Assembly: GCF_016623615.1 (NCBI RefSeq)
Contig: NZ_JAEHFX010000004.1
Span: 1-64,000 of the forward strand
Direction: 5' to 3'
Source of the DNA: Adhaeribacter terrigena
GTDB taxonomy: Bacteria > Bacteroidota > Bacteroidia > Cytophagales > Hymenobacteraceae
DNA length: 64,000 bases
Part shown: piece by piece, positions 41,892 through 51,661 of the stretch
Numbering within the stretch: position 1 is the first letter of the stretch
Layout of the letters: every line of letters starts with the position of its first letter
Position numbers and translations under genes: made by a program
The notes under the pieces: generated by a model
Database searches by the model: none
What the model saw: the letters and a program-made list of their open reading frames with translations, nothing else
Told to the model about the DNA's origin: nothing

Positions 41892-42245
41892 TCAGGATGC
41901 CAGCAGCCCCAGTTCCTTTTGCAGTTTTTTGGTGAGCTTGCTTTTAACCAGTTCGTAAGACTGCTCCAAATATTGGGTCCATTCGGTTTCGGAAATCTGG
42001 CTGGCATCTTCTACCAAAACCCAGTGGTTGCGGGCCATATAAGGCGCGGGAACAATGCCGGGCCGGGTACTTAATTCGCCGAACTGCTCGGGCGTAACTT
42101 TAAACGAAACCGTAAATGGCCCTTCAATTCCGGTTACGGCAAACATTTTAGCCCCCACAGAAAAGCAGAGATCATGGCCCCATTTTATATCTTCGGTAAC
42201 GGCGGGCAGGCTTAAACAAAAAGAGCGTAATTTTTCGATATTCAT
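41892..42245 (-). CDS. MmcQ/YjbR-family protein
   Basis: 117 residues matching the MmcQ/YjbR family: MNIEKLRSFCLSLPAVTEDI, KWGHDLCFSVGAKMFAV, FKVTPEQFGELSTRPG and APYMARNHWVLVEDA. These small CyaY-like-fold proteins are thought to bind DNA; no precise role is known. Downstream, a 30-bp repeat begins next to the stop and pairs with a second one in the opposite orientation at 41811. Confidence 0.9.
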   Translation of the reverse strand: MNIEKLRSFCLSLPAVTEDIKWGHDLCFSVGAKMFAVTGIEGPFTVSFKVTPEQFGELSTRPGIVPAPYMARNHWVLVEDASQISETEWTQYLEQSYELVKSKLTKKLQKELGLLAS

Positions 42246-42386
42246 TTTCGGTTGCTTTTACATAAACGGCTTTCAATTTACAGATTTTAAGAACATGATA
42301 TGCTGGTATGCTTGAAAATGCTGCCATTTTTCCCGGAAAAATCCGTACATTCGTTGGTTTATTTTTGCAGTGTGTTGGTTTTATAT

Positions 42387-43001
42387 ATGAAGCGAATTTT
42401 ACTTTTTACCCTGTTTTCCATAGTGTTTTCTTTAGCAGGTTTCGCGCAAACCGCCGAAGAGCTTTTCCGACGCGGCAACCAGAAATTTCAGCAACGCGAT
42501 TTTGCCGGCGCTTTAAAAGACTATACTACCAGCATTTCGCTTAAACCAGACCAGGCGCAAACCTTTTACAACCGCGCCCACGCCCACGAAGGCCTGAAAA
42601 ATTATGCGGCCGCCATGGAAGATTACGGCCAGGCCATTATGCTGAACCCGAAATACGCCGAAGCCTACCTGGAGCGCGGCCTGCTTTATTTCAACCGCCA
42701 GCATTACAAAGCCGCCATTGCGGATTACGAAATTGCCCTTGCCCTGAAACCGAATTACGCTAAGGCGTACAACAACCGCGGCCTGGCCCGGTACCATTTA
42801 AAAGAGTACCGCGCCGCCTTAGCCGATTACAACAAAGCGCTGGAATTGCAACCGAATTTCGCCGATGCTTTGTATAACCGCGGCGCTGCGAAATACAATT
42901 TACAAGACCGCACCGGTGCGTGTACTGACTGGGAAAGTGCCCGGAAACTTGGCAATGCCGAAGCCGGAAAAATGAAGGCGCAATACTGCCGGAAGCAGTA
43001 A
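42387..43001 (+). CDS. secreted TPR protein
   Basis: 204 residues from the ATG at 42387; the longer frame lacks a signal. Signal peptide LLFTLFSIVFSLAGFAQ, then five tetratricopeptide repeats of 34 residues (GNQKFQQRDFAGALKDYTTS and so on, with the repeat consensus YNNRGLARYHLKEYRAALAD) that cover most of the mature protein, and a C-terminal half repeat with DWESARKLGN. Likely periplasmic scaffold. 24 bp before the LprI-like gene, so probably co-transcribed. Confidence 0.88.
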   Translation: MKRILLFTLFSIVFSLAGFAQTAEELFRRGNQKFQQRDFAGALKDYTTSISLKPDQAQTFYNRAHAHEGLKNYAAAMEDYGQAIMLNPKYAEAYLERGLLYFNRQHYKAAIADYEIALALKPNYAKAYNNRGLARYHLKEYRAALADYNKALELQPNFADALYNRGAAKYNLQDRTGACTDWESARKLGNAEAGKMKAQYCRKQ

Positions 43002-43025
43002 TTTTACCTTCAAAGACCTACTTTT

Positions 43026-43403
43026 ATGAGCTATCTTTTCCTGATACTAACGGTCATTTTTTCCATTATTTGTCAGGGGCAAACCCTTAAAGTAGATTGT
43101 GCTAATGCTTCGACACAGGCCGAGATGCATATGTGTGCCGCCAAAGCATTTCAGAAAGCGGATCAGGAATTGAATTTGGTTTATAAAGAAGTAATTTCCC
43201 GCCTGGAAAAGTCTGCTAAAACTTCGTTCGTTACAGCGCAAAAAAGCTGGCTTCTTGTACGCGATAACCATTGCGCAGTTTATGGTCACCTGTATGAGGG
43301 TGGTTCTATGGTGCCCCTGGTAATTAATACATGTAAAACCGAGCTAACCCAAAACCGGGTAAGTGAACTGAAAACGCTTTTACGAACTCTAAAAAGCCAG
43401 TAA
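43026..43403 (+). CDS. LprI-like lysozyme inhibitor (DUF1311)
   Basis: 125 residues. Signal peptide to about residue 19, then the LprI/DUF1311 domain with DCANASTQAEMHMC, ADQELNLVYKEVISRL and AQKSWLLVRDNHC; four Cys (disulfides). Members bind and block lysozyme or act in envelope stress. Ends base-to-base with the DUF1275 gene on the other strand. Confidence 0.87.
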   Translation: MSYLFLILTVIFSIICQGQTLKVDCANASTQAEMHMCAAKAFQKADQELNLVYKEVISRLEKSAKTSFVTAQKSWLLVRDNHCAVYGHLYEGGSMVPLVINTCKTELTQNRVSELKTLLRTLKSQ

Positions 43404-44126
43404 TTAATGCTGCAGTTTCCTTTTCATCATCAATATCTTGAATTTGAGATAGGCATACACCCAGCCAAAAATGAGGATCGCGGCGGCTAAAAGCAAGCTC
43501 AGCATGCCCTGGAAAAAGTAAACCAACCCGCCCACAATACAACCCGAAAAGAAGAACGCAATGATCGTAAGCCGCAGTTTGATGGAAGACGTGAGCGCTT
43601 TTTGCTGTTCGGCGTTGCGGTTAAAAAGCAGCTTCGAAAGTTCTATTCCCAGATCAGTAAACAAACCGGTTAAGTGCGTGGTGCGGACTACCGCATTGCT
43701 TAGACTGGTAACCAGCGCATTCTGCAATCCCATGGCGTAAAGCAAACTGCAGGCAATTAAATGCGCATTTCCCTTCACCGCTTCCGGACCTAAAAACGCT
43801 ATTGAAATCAGGATGAAAACTTCGATGGAAATGGGTAGTGCGGCTCCCAGTTTGAAATCGTGGCGGGAAGTGATTTCGATAAAAAAGTGCGAACTGAAAG
43901 CGCCGGACAAAAACGCTAAGATGTACAATAGAAAAACCGAGGCCTGCGCAAAATGATTTTGCGCCACTTCATCGGCGAAATAAGCGAAGTGGCCGGTAAC
44001 GTTGGTGGTTAAGGTTTGCAGCGCAAAAATGCCCGTTACGTTCACAATGCCCGCCACCAGACTCAGCAGCGAAGCCAGTTGTAAATTGTGCGCCAACGTC
44101 CGTCCTTTTCCTACGTGCCTGAACAT
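43404..44126 (-). CDS. YoaK/DUF1275 membrane protein
   Basis: 240 residues with about six membrane helices. AGIVNVTGIFALQTLTTNVT GHF, then MGLQNALVTSLSNAVVRTTHLTG, are the signature of the YoaK/DUF1275 family of unknown transport function. Its stop immediately abuts the LprI-like stop (43403/43404), leaving no spacer. Confidence 0.87.
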   Translation of the reverse strand: MFRHVGKGRTLAHNLQLASLLSLVAGIVNVTGIFALQTLTTNVTGHFAYFADEVAQNHFAQASVFLLYILAFLSGAFSSHFFIEITSRHDFKLGAALPISIEVFILISIAFLGPEAVKGNAHLIACSLLYAMGLQNALVTSLSNAVVRTTHLTGLFTDLGIELSKLLFNRNAEQQKALTSSIKLRLTIIAFFFSGCIVGGLVYFFQGMLSLLLAAAILIFGWVYAYLKFKILMMKRKLQH

Positions 44127-44277
44127 CTTAATTTCGCTAGTTTTCTGCGCTGTTTCCGGCGGTAAAGTAATGAAACAACTACCGGCAGCGCAAGTTTACC
44201 GGGCAGTTAAAATAAGCGTTCCCAACTTTAAAACGCTATGGAATCTTGTAAAAAAAGTCTGATCCCTGAAGTCTTAT

Positions 44278-45255
44278 TTATGCCTTTTCCGCTTTTGCCA
44301 GAATATGCTTTACAATCTGTTCGGCGTGCACCCGCGAATTTTCGATAAACCAGATATGCGTGTCTAACCCGCCGCAGATTACGCCCGCCAGAAACACGTT
44401 CGGTAAATTCGTTTCCTGCGTTTCTGTATTGTAAACGGGGTGCTTTCGGCCGTCTTCCGAAAGTTGAATGCCGATCTTTTCCAAGAAACTAAAATCGGGC
44501 TGGTAACCGGTCATGGCCATTACGTAGTCGTTCTGGATCGTAACTTTTCCGGCCGGCGTTTGAATATCCACTTCCTTTTCCCGGATCCCGGTAATGTGGC
44601 TGTTGAAATAAGCCCTGATGCAGCCTTCTTTGATGCGGTTTTCGAGGTCGGGTTTGGTCCAGTATTTTATGCGTCCCAGTTCACTTTCACGGATCACCAT
44701 GGTTACTTCCGCGCCTTTCCGCCAGGTTTCCAACGCCACATCCGCCGAAGAATTATTCGCACCCACCACCAGTACTTTTTGCCGGAAATAATAATGCGGA
44801 TCGAAGTAATAATGCCGCACTTTAGGAAGCTCTTCGCCGGGCACGTTCAGCAGATTCGGCACATCGTAAAACCCGATGGCAATAATAACATGTTTCGCGA
44901 AATACGTTGCTTTGCTGGTTTCTACGCGATAGACTTTTTCGGCCGTTTCCCCTACCGTTTTCACTTCCTCGAACAAAGCCAGGTTCAGGTTTTGCGAATC
45001 GGCTACGCGGCGGTAATATTCCAGCGCTTCGGCGCGGCCGGGCTTGGCGGTAATAGACGTAAACGGAATGCCGCCAATTTCCAGCCGGTCGGCGGTTGAG
45101 AAAAAGGTCATGTTCAGCGGGTAGTTGTAAAGCGAATTCACCAGGCAGCCTTTATCTACGATCAGGTAAGATAAGCCCGCTTTTTTCGCTTCCAGCCCGC
45201 AAGCCAAGCCAATCGGCCCGGCCCCGATAATGAGTATGTCGAGAATTTCTTTCAA
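44278..45255 (-). CDS. ypdA: YpdA-type bacillithiol disulfide reductase
   Basis: 325 residues. FAD-binding ILIIGAGPIGLACGLEAKKA (8-27), then NYPLNMTFFSTADRLEIGGI, an NADPH-binding VLVVGANNSSADVALETW (about 165-182) and C-terminal VFLAGVICGGL follow YpdA, the flavin enzyme that reduces oxidised bacillithiol. This implies bacillithiol as the main thiol, as in many Bacteroidota; no bsh genes are in the window. A 30-bp repeat lies at 45258, just before the start. Confidence 0.88.
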   Translation of the reverse strand: MKEILDILIIGAGPIGLACGLEAKKAGLSYLIVDKGCLVNSLYNYPLNMTFFSTADRLEIGGIPFTSITAKPGRAEALEYYRRVADSQNLNLALFEEVKTVGETAEKVYRVETSKATYFAKHVIIAIGFYDVPNLLNVPGEELPKVRHYYFDPHYYFRQKVLVVGANNSSADVALETWRKGAEVTMVIRESELGRIKYWTKPDLENRIKEGCIRAYFNSHITGIREKEVDIQTPAGKVTIQNDYVMAMTGYQPDFSFLEKIGIQLSEDGRKHPVYNTETQETNLPNVFLAGVICGGLDTHIWFIENSRVHAEQIVKHILAKAEKA

Positions 45256-45316
45256 TGCTTTTTAGTTTTTAGCCCGGAAAGGATAGCGTTTTCGGTGCTT
45301 TTATTTAACGGTATAT

Positions 45317-45356
45317 TCTGGCGCAAGTGTTTAGCGTAAGCGTCACTTGCGCCAGA
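45317..45356. repeat. 13-bp inverted repeat hairpin
   Basis: TCTGGCGCAAGTG (45317-45329) pairs exactly with CACTTGCGCCAGA (45344-45356); 14-nt loop. It differs from the BlaI operators and from the other hairpins. Confidence 0.8.
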
Positions 45357-45449
45357 TTCCCAATATCTGCAAAAATTTACGCCGCAATCTTTATCAAATC
45401 CTTATTTTCTTTTCTATCAAAAAAACCTATCCTTATTACCTGAAAAAGT

Positions 45450-45482
45450 AAAAACCTTTGTCTGAAGCAGCCAAAGGTTTTT
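45450..45482 (-). terminator. terminator of the RND pump operon
   Basis: AAAAACCTTTG (45450-45460) pairs with CAAAGGTTTTT (45472-45482); on the minus strand TTTTT follows. Confidence 0.8.
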
Positions 45483-45520
45483 ATGGGTGAGAGCATGTTT
45501 TAGAGCGTGGTTGTTAATTC

Positions 45521-48500
45521 TTAAACTACAAAGCCTTCGCCGTCGTGGTCGTAATCTACTTTCGGGTAAACCTGTTGCAGTTCTTCGAGTTTTTTCTTGC
45601 CGTAAGCAAACCTCGTGATCACGATAAACAATACCGGTACCACAAAAATGGCCAGGAATGTAGCGGCGAGCATTCCGCCCACTACCGTCCAGCCGATGGT
45701 TTGGCGGGCAATAGCGCCGGCGCCACTCGAGAGAGCCAGCGGAAACACGCCCAGAATAAAGGCCAGCGAAGTCATGATGATCGGACGCAGACGAAGTTTT
45801 ACCGCTTCAATGGTCGCCTCGACCAGTTCCATGCCGTGGTCAACACGTTCTTTGGCAAATTCCACGATCAGGATGGCGTTTTTCGCGGCTAAACCGATCA
45901 GCGTAATTAAACCAATTTGCGCGTACACGTTATTCGAAAGTTTTGGCAGGAATGTAAGCGCCAGAATAGCTCCGAAAGCACCCAGCGGCACCGCCAACAA
46001 CACCGAGAACGGCACCGACCAGCTTTCATAAAGCGCGGCCAGCAACAAAAACACCATTAAGATCGACAAAGCGAAGATCACAATAGTTGTGTTGCCGGAG
46101 GAAAGTTCTTCGCGGCTCAGACCGGAGAATTCGTAACCGTAACCAGCCGGCAGGGTGGCGGCAGCTACTTCTTCGAGGGCTGCAATGGCCTGGCCGGAAC
46201 TGTAGCCCGGTGCGGCGTTGCCGTTAATTTCAGTGCTCCGGAATAAGTTGTAATGCGAAATTACCGGCGCGCTTTCAATTACTTTGTGCGTTACCAGCGC
46301 GCTGAGCGGTACTTGTTCGCCTTGGCGGTTATTCACGTAGAATTGCTTCAGGTCCGAAATATCGTTGCGGTACATGGTGTCGGCTTGCGCTACTACCCGG
46401 AAATTCCGGCCGTAAATGGTGAAGTCGTTGATGTACTGCGAGCCCATATAGGCGCTCATGGTAGAGAAAACGTCCGATAGATTCACGCCGAGTTTCTTTA
46501 CTTTTTCGCGGTCTACTTCTACCTGGTAACCCGGCGTACTGGCAGTAAAGAAGCTGAAAGCGCCCGAAATTTCCGGTCGTTTGCGCACTTCGCCCAGGAA
46601 GTTCTGTACCGTGCGTTCGAAGCCTTTAATATCGTCGGTGCTTTCGCGCTGCTGCAGCATGAAACTGAAACCGCCCGTTTGGCCCAGACCCGGAATAGCC
46701 GGCGGCGGCACAATTACCACGTTTGCATCTTTTATGGTAGAGAATTTCTGGCGGAGCGTACCAATTATGGCTTCCAATTGCTGGTCTTTGTCTTTGCGTT
46801 CGCCCCACGGCTTCAGCGAAACGAAGAAGGTACCGCTGTTCGATTTAATGGAGAAGTTGATCACGTTCAGACCCGCAATGGCCGAGTAATTTCCTACGCC
46901 TTTGGTTTCGCTCAGCATGCCCGACATTTCTTCCAGGATCTCGCGGGTACGGCTGCTTGAAGCGGCTTGCGGCAATTCAAAGGAAATAAACAAGCGGCCT
47001 TCGTCTTCCGTTGGGATGAACGCGGTTGGTTTGCTGGCAAATAACCCGAACGTTCCTGCGTAAATACAGGCCAGCAAAATGAGTACCAACGGCGCTTTTT
47101 TAATGCTTTGCCGCACGCCCACCGAATAATTCTGGGTAACGCGCGCAAACCAGCCGTTGAATTTAAAGAACCATTTGTTCAGGCCTTTGGAACTGGCATC
47201 GAGCTTCATGGGCTTGAGCATCAGGGCACAAAGGGCCGGCGTTAAAGTCAAAGCTATAAAAGCCGAAAGCAGTACCGAAATGGCAATGGTAATGGCAAAC
47301 TGCTGGTACAAACGCCCCACAATTCCCGGAATGAAACCTACCGGAATGAACACTGCGGCCAGAATCAGGGCAATGGCAATAACCGGCGCGGTAATGTCTT
47401 TCATGGCTTTGCGCGTAGCTTCTTTGGCCGAAAGCCCTTCGTGGTCGATGTAATGCTGCACGGCTTCCACCACCACGATCGCATCATCCACTACAATACC
47501 AATGGCGAGCACGAAACCAAATAACGTCAGCGTGTTGATGGTGAATTCCAGCGGGATAAAGAAGATGAACGTACCGATAATGGAAACCGGAATGGCCAGA
47601 ATGGGAATAAGGGTGGCGCGCCAGTTCTGCAGGAAAAGGTACACCACAATAATCACCAAAAGCAGTGCTTCCACGAAAGTTTTAATTACTTCCTTAATGG
47701 AAACCTCCACCACCGAAACCGACTCGAAGGAAACCTTGTAATCCATATCGGAAGGGAAGGTTTTCTTGATCTGTTCCAGCGCCGCATAAACGCCTTCAGC
47801 CGTTTCCAAAGCGTTGCTGCCCGGGGCCTGGTAAATGAGCAGGAAAGTAGCCGGTTTACCGTTCACGAACGACTGGCGGGTGTAGCTGAACTTGCCTAAT
47901 TCCAGGCGGGCAATGTCTTTTAAATAAACAATGGAGCCGTCTTCGGGCTGCGTGCGCACAATAATATTTTCAAATTCTTCCTGACTCGTAAGCTTTCCGT
48001 TTACGGTTATCGGGTATTCGAAGGCCTGGGAATTGTACTGCGGCGCGCCGCCCACCGAACCGGCTGCCACCTGCACGTTCTGCTCGCGCAAGGCAACAGA
48101 AACGTCGGCCGGCGTAATGCCCAGCTGCGACATTTTATCCGGTTTCATCCAGATCCGCATACTGAATTCCTCGCCCACGGTATTGATATCACCCACGCCC
48201 GGTACCCTTAATAAAGCGTCGCGGATGTAAATGTTGGTGTAGTTATCCAGGAATTTAATGTCGTGGGTGCCTTCCGGCGAAAAGAACGTTACTACCATCA
48301 TGATCGACGGGTTTCGTTTCCGCACGGTTAAACCCAAACGGCGCACTTCTTCCGGCAATCGTGGTTCGGCAATGCTTACGCGGTTCTGCACGTCTAAAGT
48401 AGCAATGTCGATATCGGTTCCAACTTCAAAGTTCACGTTCATGGACATCTGCCCGGTGCTCGTGGAGTTGGAGGAAAGGTAGGTCATGCCGGGCGTACCG

Positions 48501-48712
48501 TTCACCTGCGTTTCCACGGGCGTAGTTACGGTTTGCTCCACGGTCTGCGCATCGGCACCGGTATAATTCCCGTTGATCGAAACTACCGGCGGCGTAATGT
48601 CGGGGTATTGGCTGACCGGCAAATTCAGGATGGCCAGCACGCCGCAGATCACCAGCACCAGCGAGATTACAATGGAAGTAACCGGCCGTCTTATAAATAC
48701 ATCTGATATCAT
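45521..48712 (-). CDS. RND efflux pump inner-membrane transporter (HAE1 family)
   Basis: 1063 residues, normal length for AcrB/MexB-type pumps. N-terminal FIRRPVTSIVISLVLVICG, repeated large periplasmic loops after TM1 and TM7, and the proton-relay region GFVLAIGIVVDDAIVVVEA with two Asp in TM4. TM10-TM12 carry LITLIGLAAKNAILIVEFA. It exports hydrophobic compounds with the adaptor and TolC-like protein encoded just upstream. The 363-bp gap to the adaptor gene is unusual for an operon and is full of repeats. Confidence 0.95.
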   Translation of the reverse strand: MISDVFIRRPVTSIVISLVLVICGVLAILNLPVSQYPDITPPVVSINGNYTGADAQTVEQTVTTPVETQVNGTPGMTYLSSNSTSTGQMSMNVNFEVGTDIDIATLDVQNRVSIAEPRLPEEVRRLGLTVRKRNPSIMMVVTFFSPEGTHDIKFLDNYTNIYIRDALLRVPGVGDINTVGEEFSMRIWMKPDKMSQLGITPADVSVALREQNVQVAAGSVGGAPQYNSQAFEYPITVNGKLTSQEEFENIIVRTQPEDGSIVYLKDIARLELGKFSYTRQSFVNGKPATFLLIYQAPGSNALETAEGVYAALEQIKKTFPSDMDYKVSFESVSVVEVSIKEVIKTFVEALLLVIIVVYLFLQNWRATLIPILAIPVSIIGTFIFFIPLEFTINTLTLFGFVLAIGIVVDDAIVVVEAVQHYIDHEGLSAKEATRKAMKDITAPVIAIALILAAVFIPVGFIPGIVGRLYQQFAITIAISVLLSAFIALTLTPALCALMLKPMKLDASSKGLNKWFFKFNGWFARVTQNYSVGVRQSIKKAPLVLILLACIYAGTFGLFASKPTAFIPTEDEGRLFISFELPQAASSSRTREILEEMSGMLSETKGVGNYSAIAGLNVINFSIKSNSGTFFVSLKPWGERKDKDQQLEAIIGTLRQKFSTIKDANVVIVPPPAIPGLGQTGGFSFMLQQRESTDDIKGFERTVQNFLGEVRKRPEISGAFSFFTASTPGYQVEVDREKVKKLGVNLSDVFSTMSAYMGSQYINDFTIYGRNFRVVAQADTMYRNDISDLKQFYVNNRQGEQVPLSALVTHKVIESAPVISHYNLFRSTEINGNAAPGYSSGQAIAALEEVAAATLPAGYGYEFSGLSREELSSGNTTIVIFALSILMVFLLLAALYESWSVPFSVLLAVPLGAFGAILALTFLPKLSNNVYAQIGLITLIGLAAKNAILIVEFAKERVDHGMELVEATIEAVKLRLRPIIMTSLAFILGVFPLALSSGAGAIARQTIGWTVVGGMLAATFLAIFVVPVLFIVITRFAYGKKKLEELQQVYPKVDYDHDGEGFVV

Positions 48713-48735
48713 TTGTTTCTTCGCTTCTTAGTGTT

Positions 48736-49012
48736 TGTCATTCCGAACGAAGTTGAGGAATCTTATAAGGCCAATTTCTGATGCTGGCTTGATAAGTTCC
48801 CTCGGCTAGCGCTCGGGATGACGCATTGCTTTATTATTTCATTTATTCAGTTAGGCACTTTTTTGGCCTGAAACCATAGCGTTTTTGTGGTGCCTTTTCA
48901 CTCCATAAGATGTCATTTCGAACGGAGTGAGAAATCTCCTGAGGAAGGTAGATCAGCCAGAATAAAAACTACTACCAACTTGATGAGATCTCTCCTGACG
49001 TCGAGATGACGC
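48736..49012. repeat. pair of MITE-like inverted elements
   Basis: Two elements (48736-48823 and 48911-49012) begin TGTCATTCCGAACG or TGTCATTTCGAACG and end in the inverse GGGATGACG or GAGATGACG. A 30-bp repeat lies between them (48855-48887). Similar ends occur at 12801-12825 and 26600-26630. Confidence 0.65.
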
Positions 49013-49035
49013 GATAATGTGAAATGGAGCGCCTA

Positions 49036-49073
49036 TTTCAGTAGTGCAGGGTTTAAACCCTGCGCTACTGAAA
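49036..49073. repeat. TAGTGCAGG hairpin family, copy 2
   Basis: A 38-bp palindrome TTTCAGTAG...CTACTGAAA around GGGTTTAAACCC with one T-G mismatch; two bases past the adaptor stop, where it can terminate or stabilise the message. Confidence 0.82.
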
Positions 49074-49075
49074 AT

Positions 49076-50215
49076 CTACTTCCCTTGAGGCGGGCCTTGT
49101 GGCTGCGGTTGCTCTAAAGTGATTTTGGAATTCGGCCGAAGTTTCTGCGTGCCTTCCACTACTATTTTATCGCCGGCTTTCAAGCCTTCTCTTACTACAA
49201 TACTACCCTGCAACTTAGAGCCTAAACTGATCTTTTGCTGCAATACCGAATCGCCCTGAATTTTGTAGGCGTAGAATTCGCCCATTTGTTGGGTAACGGC
49301 TTTTTCGGGAATAACCAGTTGCTCGCCAATGTCGGCGTTGCGCACACGTAAAACCACGCTCATGCCGGCAATCAACGCCCTTTCCGGGTTCGGGAAACTT
49401 ACCCGCACAGTAATGGTTCCGGTCTGGCGGTTCACGGCGCGGTCTATGGCCTGAATCTTTCCGGGAAATTTATAAACCGAATTATCGGAGAACTGAATGG
49501 TGAAAGTAGAATCTGTAGCGGCCTGCTGGTTTTGCAAACGGGTAAAGCGCGGAATCTCCTTTTCGTTGATCACAATGTCTACCGAGATCGGGTCTTCGGC
49601 GGAAATGGTGTTCAAAAGCGTAGTTCCCGGCGAAACCTGCGCCCCGACTTTTACCTGCGAAATCCCTATCGTTCCGTTCATAGGTGCGGTAATTAAGGAA
49701 TAACTTAGCTCGTTGGCTGCGCTGGAAACCCCGGCCTGGGCTGAGGCTACCTGCGCTTTTGCGGACTGGAGATCGGCTAACGCATAATCAACCCGTTGCT
49801 TTGCAATAGCGTCTTGTTTGGCCAGGTTTTCGTAGCGTTCCGCATCTTTCCGTATCTTTTCTAAATTCGCCTGGGCGCTTCTTAAACTGGCCTGCGCCTG
49901 GTTGTAATTGGCCTGGTAACGGGTGCGGTCTATTTCGTAAAGCTTCTGGCCTTTGGTTACTTTCTGGCCGTCCTGCACAAATATCTGGGTAATGTAACCG
50001 GAAACCTGCGCGCGCAATTCTACTTCCTGCAGCGGCACCACGGTTCCGGGATAGGTATCGGTGCCGACCACTTTTTCCTGGGTTACGGTGTAGGCGTTTA
50101 CCGGAACGGGCGCATTCATGGGGTTCTGGCCTTGCTGGGCGTCTTTTTTGCCGCAACCGGCCAGCAACGCGGTGGTTAAAATGGCGGCCGCTAAAGCGTT
50201 GTAATTTGTCTTCAT
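49076..50215 (-). CDS. RND periplasmic adaptor (membrane fusion protein)
   Basis: 379 residues. Lipobox LLAGC (Cys at 21), then lipoyl-like VVPLQEVELRAQVSGYITQIFVQDG, a helical hairpin of about residues 90-170 (NQAQASLRSAQANLEKIRKD), a second lipoyl half ELSYSLITAPMNGTIG and beta-barrel and membrane-proximal domains. Joins the pump to the outer-membrane channel. Eight bases separate it from the TolC-like gene upstream. Confidence 0.93.
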   Translation of the reverse strand: MKTNYNALAAAILTTALLAGCGKKDAQQGQNPMNAPVPVNAYTVTQEKVVGTDTYPGTVVPLQEVELRAQVSGYITQIFVQDGQKVTKGQKLYEIDRTRYQANYNQAQASLRSAQANLEKIRKDAERYENLAKQDAIAKQRVDYALADLQSAKAQVASAQAGVSSAANELSYSLITAPMNGTIGISQVKVGAQVSPGTTLLNTISAEDPISVDIVINEKEIPRFTRLQNQQAATDSTFTIQFSDNSVYKFPGKIQAIDRAVNRQTGTITVRVSFPNPERALIAGMSVVLRVRNADIGEQLVIPEKAVTQQMGEFYAYKIQGDSVLQQKISLGSKLQGSIVVREGLKAGDKIVVEGTQKLRPNSKITLEQPQPQGPPQGK

Positions 50216-50223
50216 TTGTCAGG

Positions 50224-51582
50224 TTATTTCTGTTCGTAGGCAGCTACGTTTATGGTTCCGGTAACGCGTTCCACTTCCAGTTTGCTGGTAAGCACCCGGT
50301 ACAGCGCGTTGTAATAATTCAGCTGGGTGGCCCGGATCTCGGCTTCGGCCAGGATCAGGTCGAGGTAAGGTTTTATGCCTTCGTCGTATTGCAGCTTAAT
50401 GATGCGGTACACTTCTTCGGCGGTGGCCACATTGCGTTCCACGGTTTTTAGTTCGTAGAGGTCGCTGCGGTAGGTAGCCATGGCCGCTTCGTATTCGGTG
50501 TTTATCCGGTTTTTAATGTTTACAATGTCCAGGTCGAGGCGTTTGTCTATTAGCCGGGCCCGTTTTAGCTCCTGCAGCCGGCGGGTGCCCGTAAACAGCG
50601 GCACCGACATGCTTAAACCGATGGGTGAATTGGGGTAAGACTGGTTATAAAGCTGCTGAAAATCGTTGTTCTGGTAAACAATATTGTAACTGAAAAACGC
50701 AGAAAAACTCGGCACGAAACTCCATTTATAATAATCTACCGATAACTGCTGGATCTGCTTCTGGGTTTGCAATTGCCTGAACTCGATGCGGTTGTCGTAG
50801 TTTACCGGCTGCAGCGTATCTACCAGCATGTACTGCAATTTTTTGTCCCGATCGAAGGTGAGCTGGAAATCCTTATCTGCGGGGTAACCGATCAGTTCTT
50901 TCAGGAACGTGTATTTCGGTTTTATGGCTTCTAAGGTACGTTTGCGGGTGCTGCGCACATTGGTAAGCGAAATATCGGCGCGCTGGTAATCGGTTTTATC
51001 TACCAGGCCTTGTTCATATTGCGCCCGTGCGTCTTTCAATTGCTTTTCCTGCCGGATAATGTCCTGATCCAGGATTTTTAGCTGTTCTTCCGATAAAAGT
51101 ACGTCGTAATAAGCCCGGCTCACCTCCACAATGGTATTGATCTTCTCGTTGTAAGTATTCTGTTCGCTTTGCCGGCGCAGGTAGCGACTACCGCGGGAAG
51201 CAAAGAAGACATCGTTATTGAAAATTACCTGGTCGACCACCAGCGAAAGGTTGGAACTGTTTACCGTACCGATCTGCCGCGGCACCAGCACGCCGGCTTC
51301 ATTCGGGAAAATGGTAACCGGCATTTTGAGGTAATGTTGCACGTTACCGGCCACGCCCACCTGGGGAAGCCAGGCGGCCAGTTCGGCCTTTATTTCGCGG
51401 TCGGTTATTTGTTCGTCTATGCGCGCCTGTTGCATGACCGGCCGGTTTTGGAGCGCCAGTTCCAGGCATTGTTCCAGGGTAAGCGCGCCGGTTGCCGCCG
51501 GTTGGTTTCCCTGCGCGACCAGTTCCGGCGAGGCAAAAACACCGGAAAGCACCAGGAAAAGCATTCGTTTCAAAAATTTCAT
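50224..51582 (-). CDS. TolC-family outer-membrane channel
   Basis: 452 residues from the ATG at 51582 (MKFLKRMLFLVLSGVF); the longer frame to 51699 lacks a signal. Signal peptide to about residue 23, then two OEP (TolC) repeats of long alpha-helices with LTLEQCLELALQNRPVMQQA and the second half ELKTVERNVATAEEVYRIIKL. It forms the trimeric outer-membrane exit duct. First structural gene of the operon. Confidence 0.92.
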   Translation of the reverse strand: MKFLKRMLFLVLSGVFASPELVAQGNQPAATGALTLEQCLELALQNRPVMQQARIDEQITDREIKAELAAWLPQVGVAGNVQHYLKMPVTIFPNEAGVLVPRQIGTVNSSNLSLVVDQVIFNNDVFFASRGSRYLRRQSEQNTYNEKINTIVEVSRAYYDVLLSEEQLKILDQDIIRQEKQLKDARAQYEQGLVDKTDYQRADISLTNVRSTRKRTLEAIKPKYTFLKELIGYPADKDFQLTFDRDKKLQYMLVDTLQPVNYDNRIEFRQLQTQKQIQQLSVDYYKWSFVPSFSAFFSYNIVYQNNDFQQLYNQSYPNSPIGLSMSVPLFTGTRRLQELKRARLIDKRLDLDIVNIKNRINTEYEAAMATYRSDLYELKTVERNVATAEEVYRIIKLQYDEGIKPYLDLILAEAEIRATQLNYYNALYRVLTSKLEVERVTGTINVAAYEQK

Positions 51583-51661
51583 ATTCAGCAATTCGGTATT
51601 AAAAAAAAGTGAGGGAAAAGGAAGGCCTGAGTTTGCCGGAAAAATGGCTATGGTAATACTC

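Noticed and set aside
44944-44966. CCTACCGTTTTC inside ypdA as a 30-bp repeat copy
   Set aside because: Only the first part matches, and the codons encode conserved residues of the enzyme; treated as chance.
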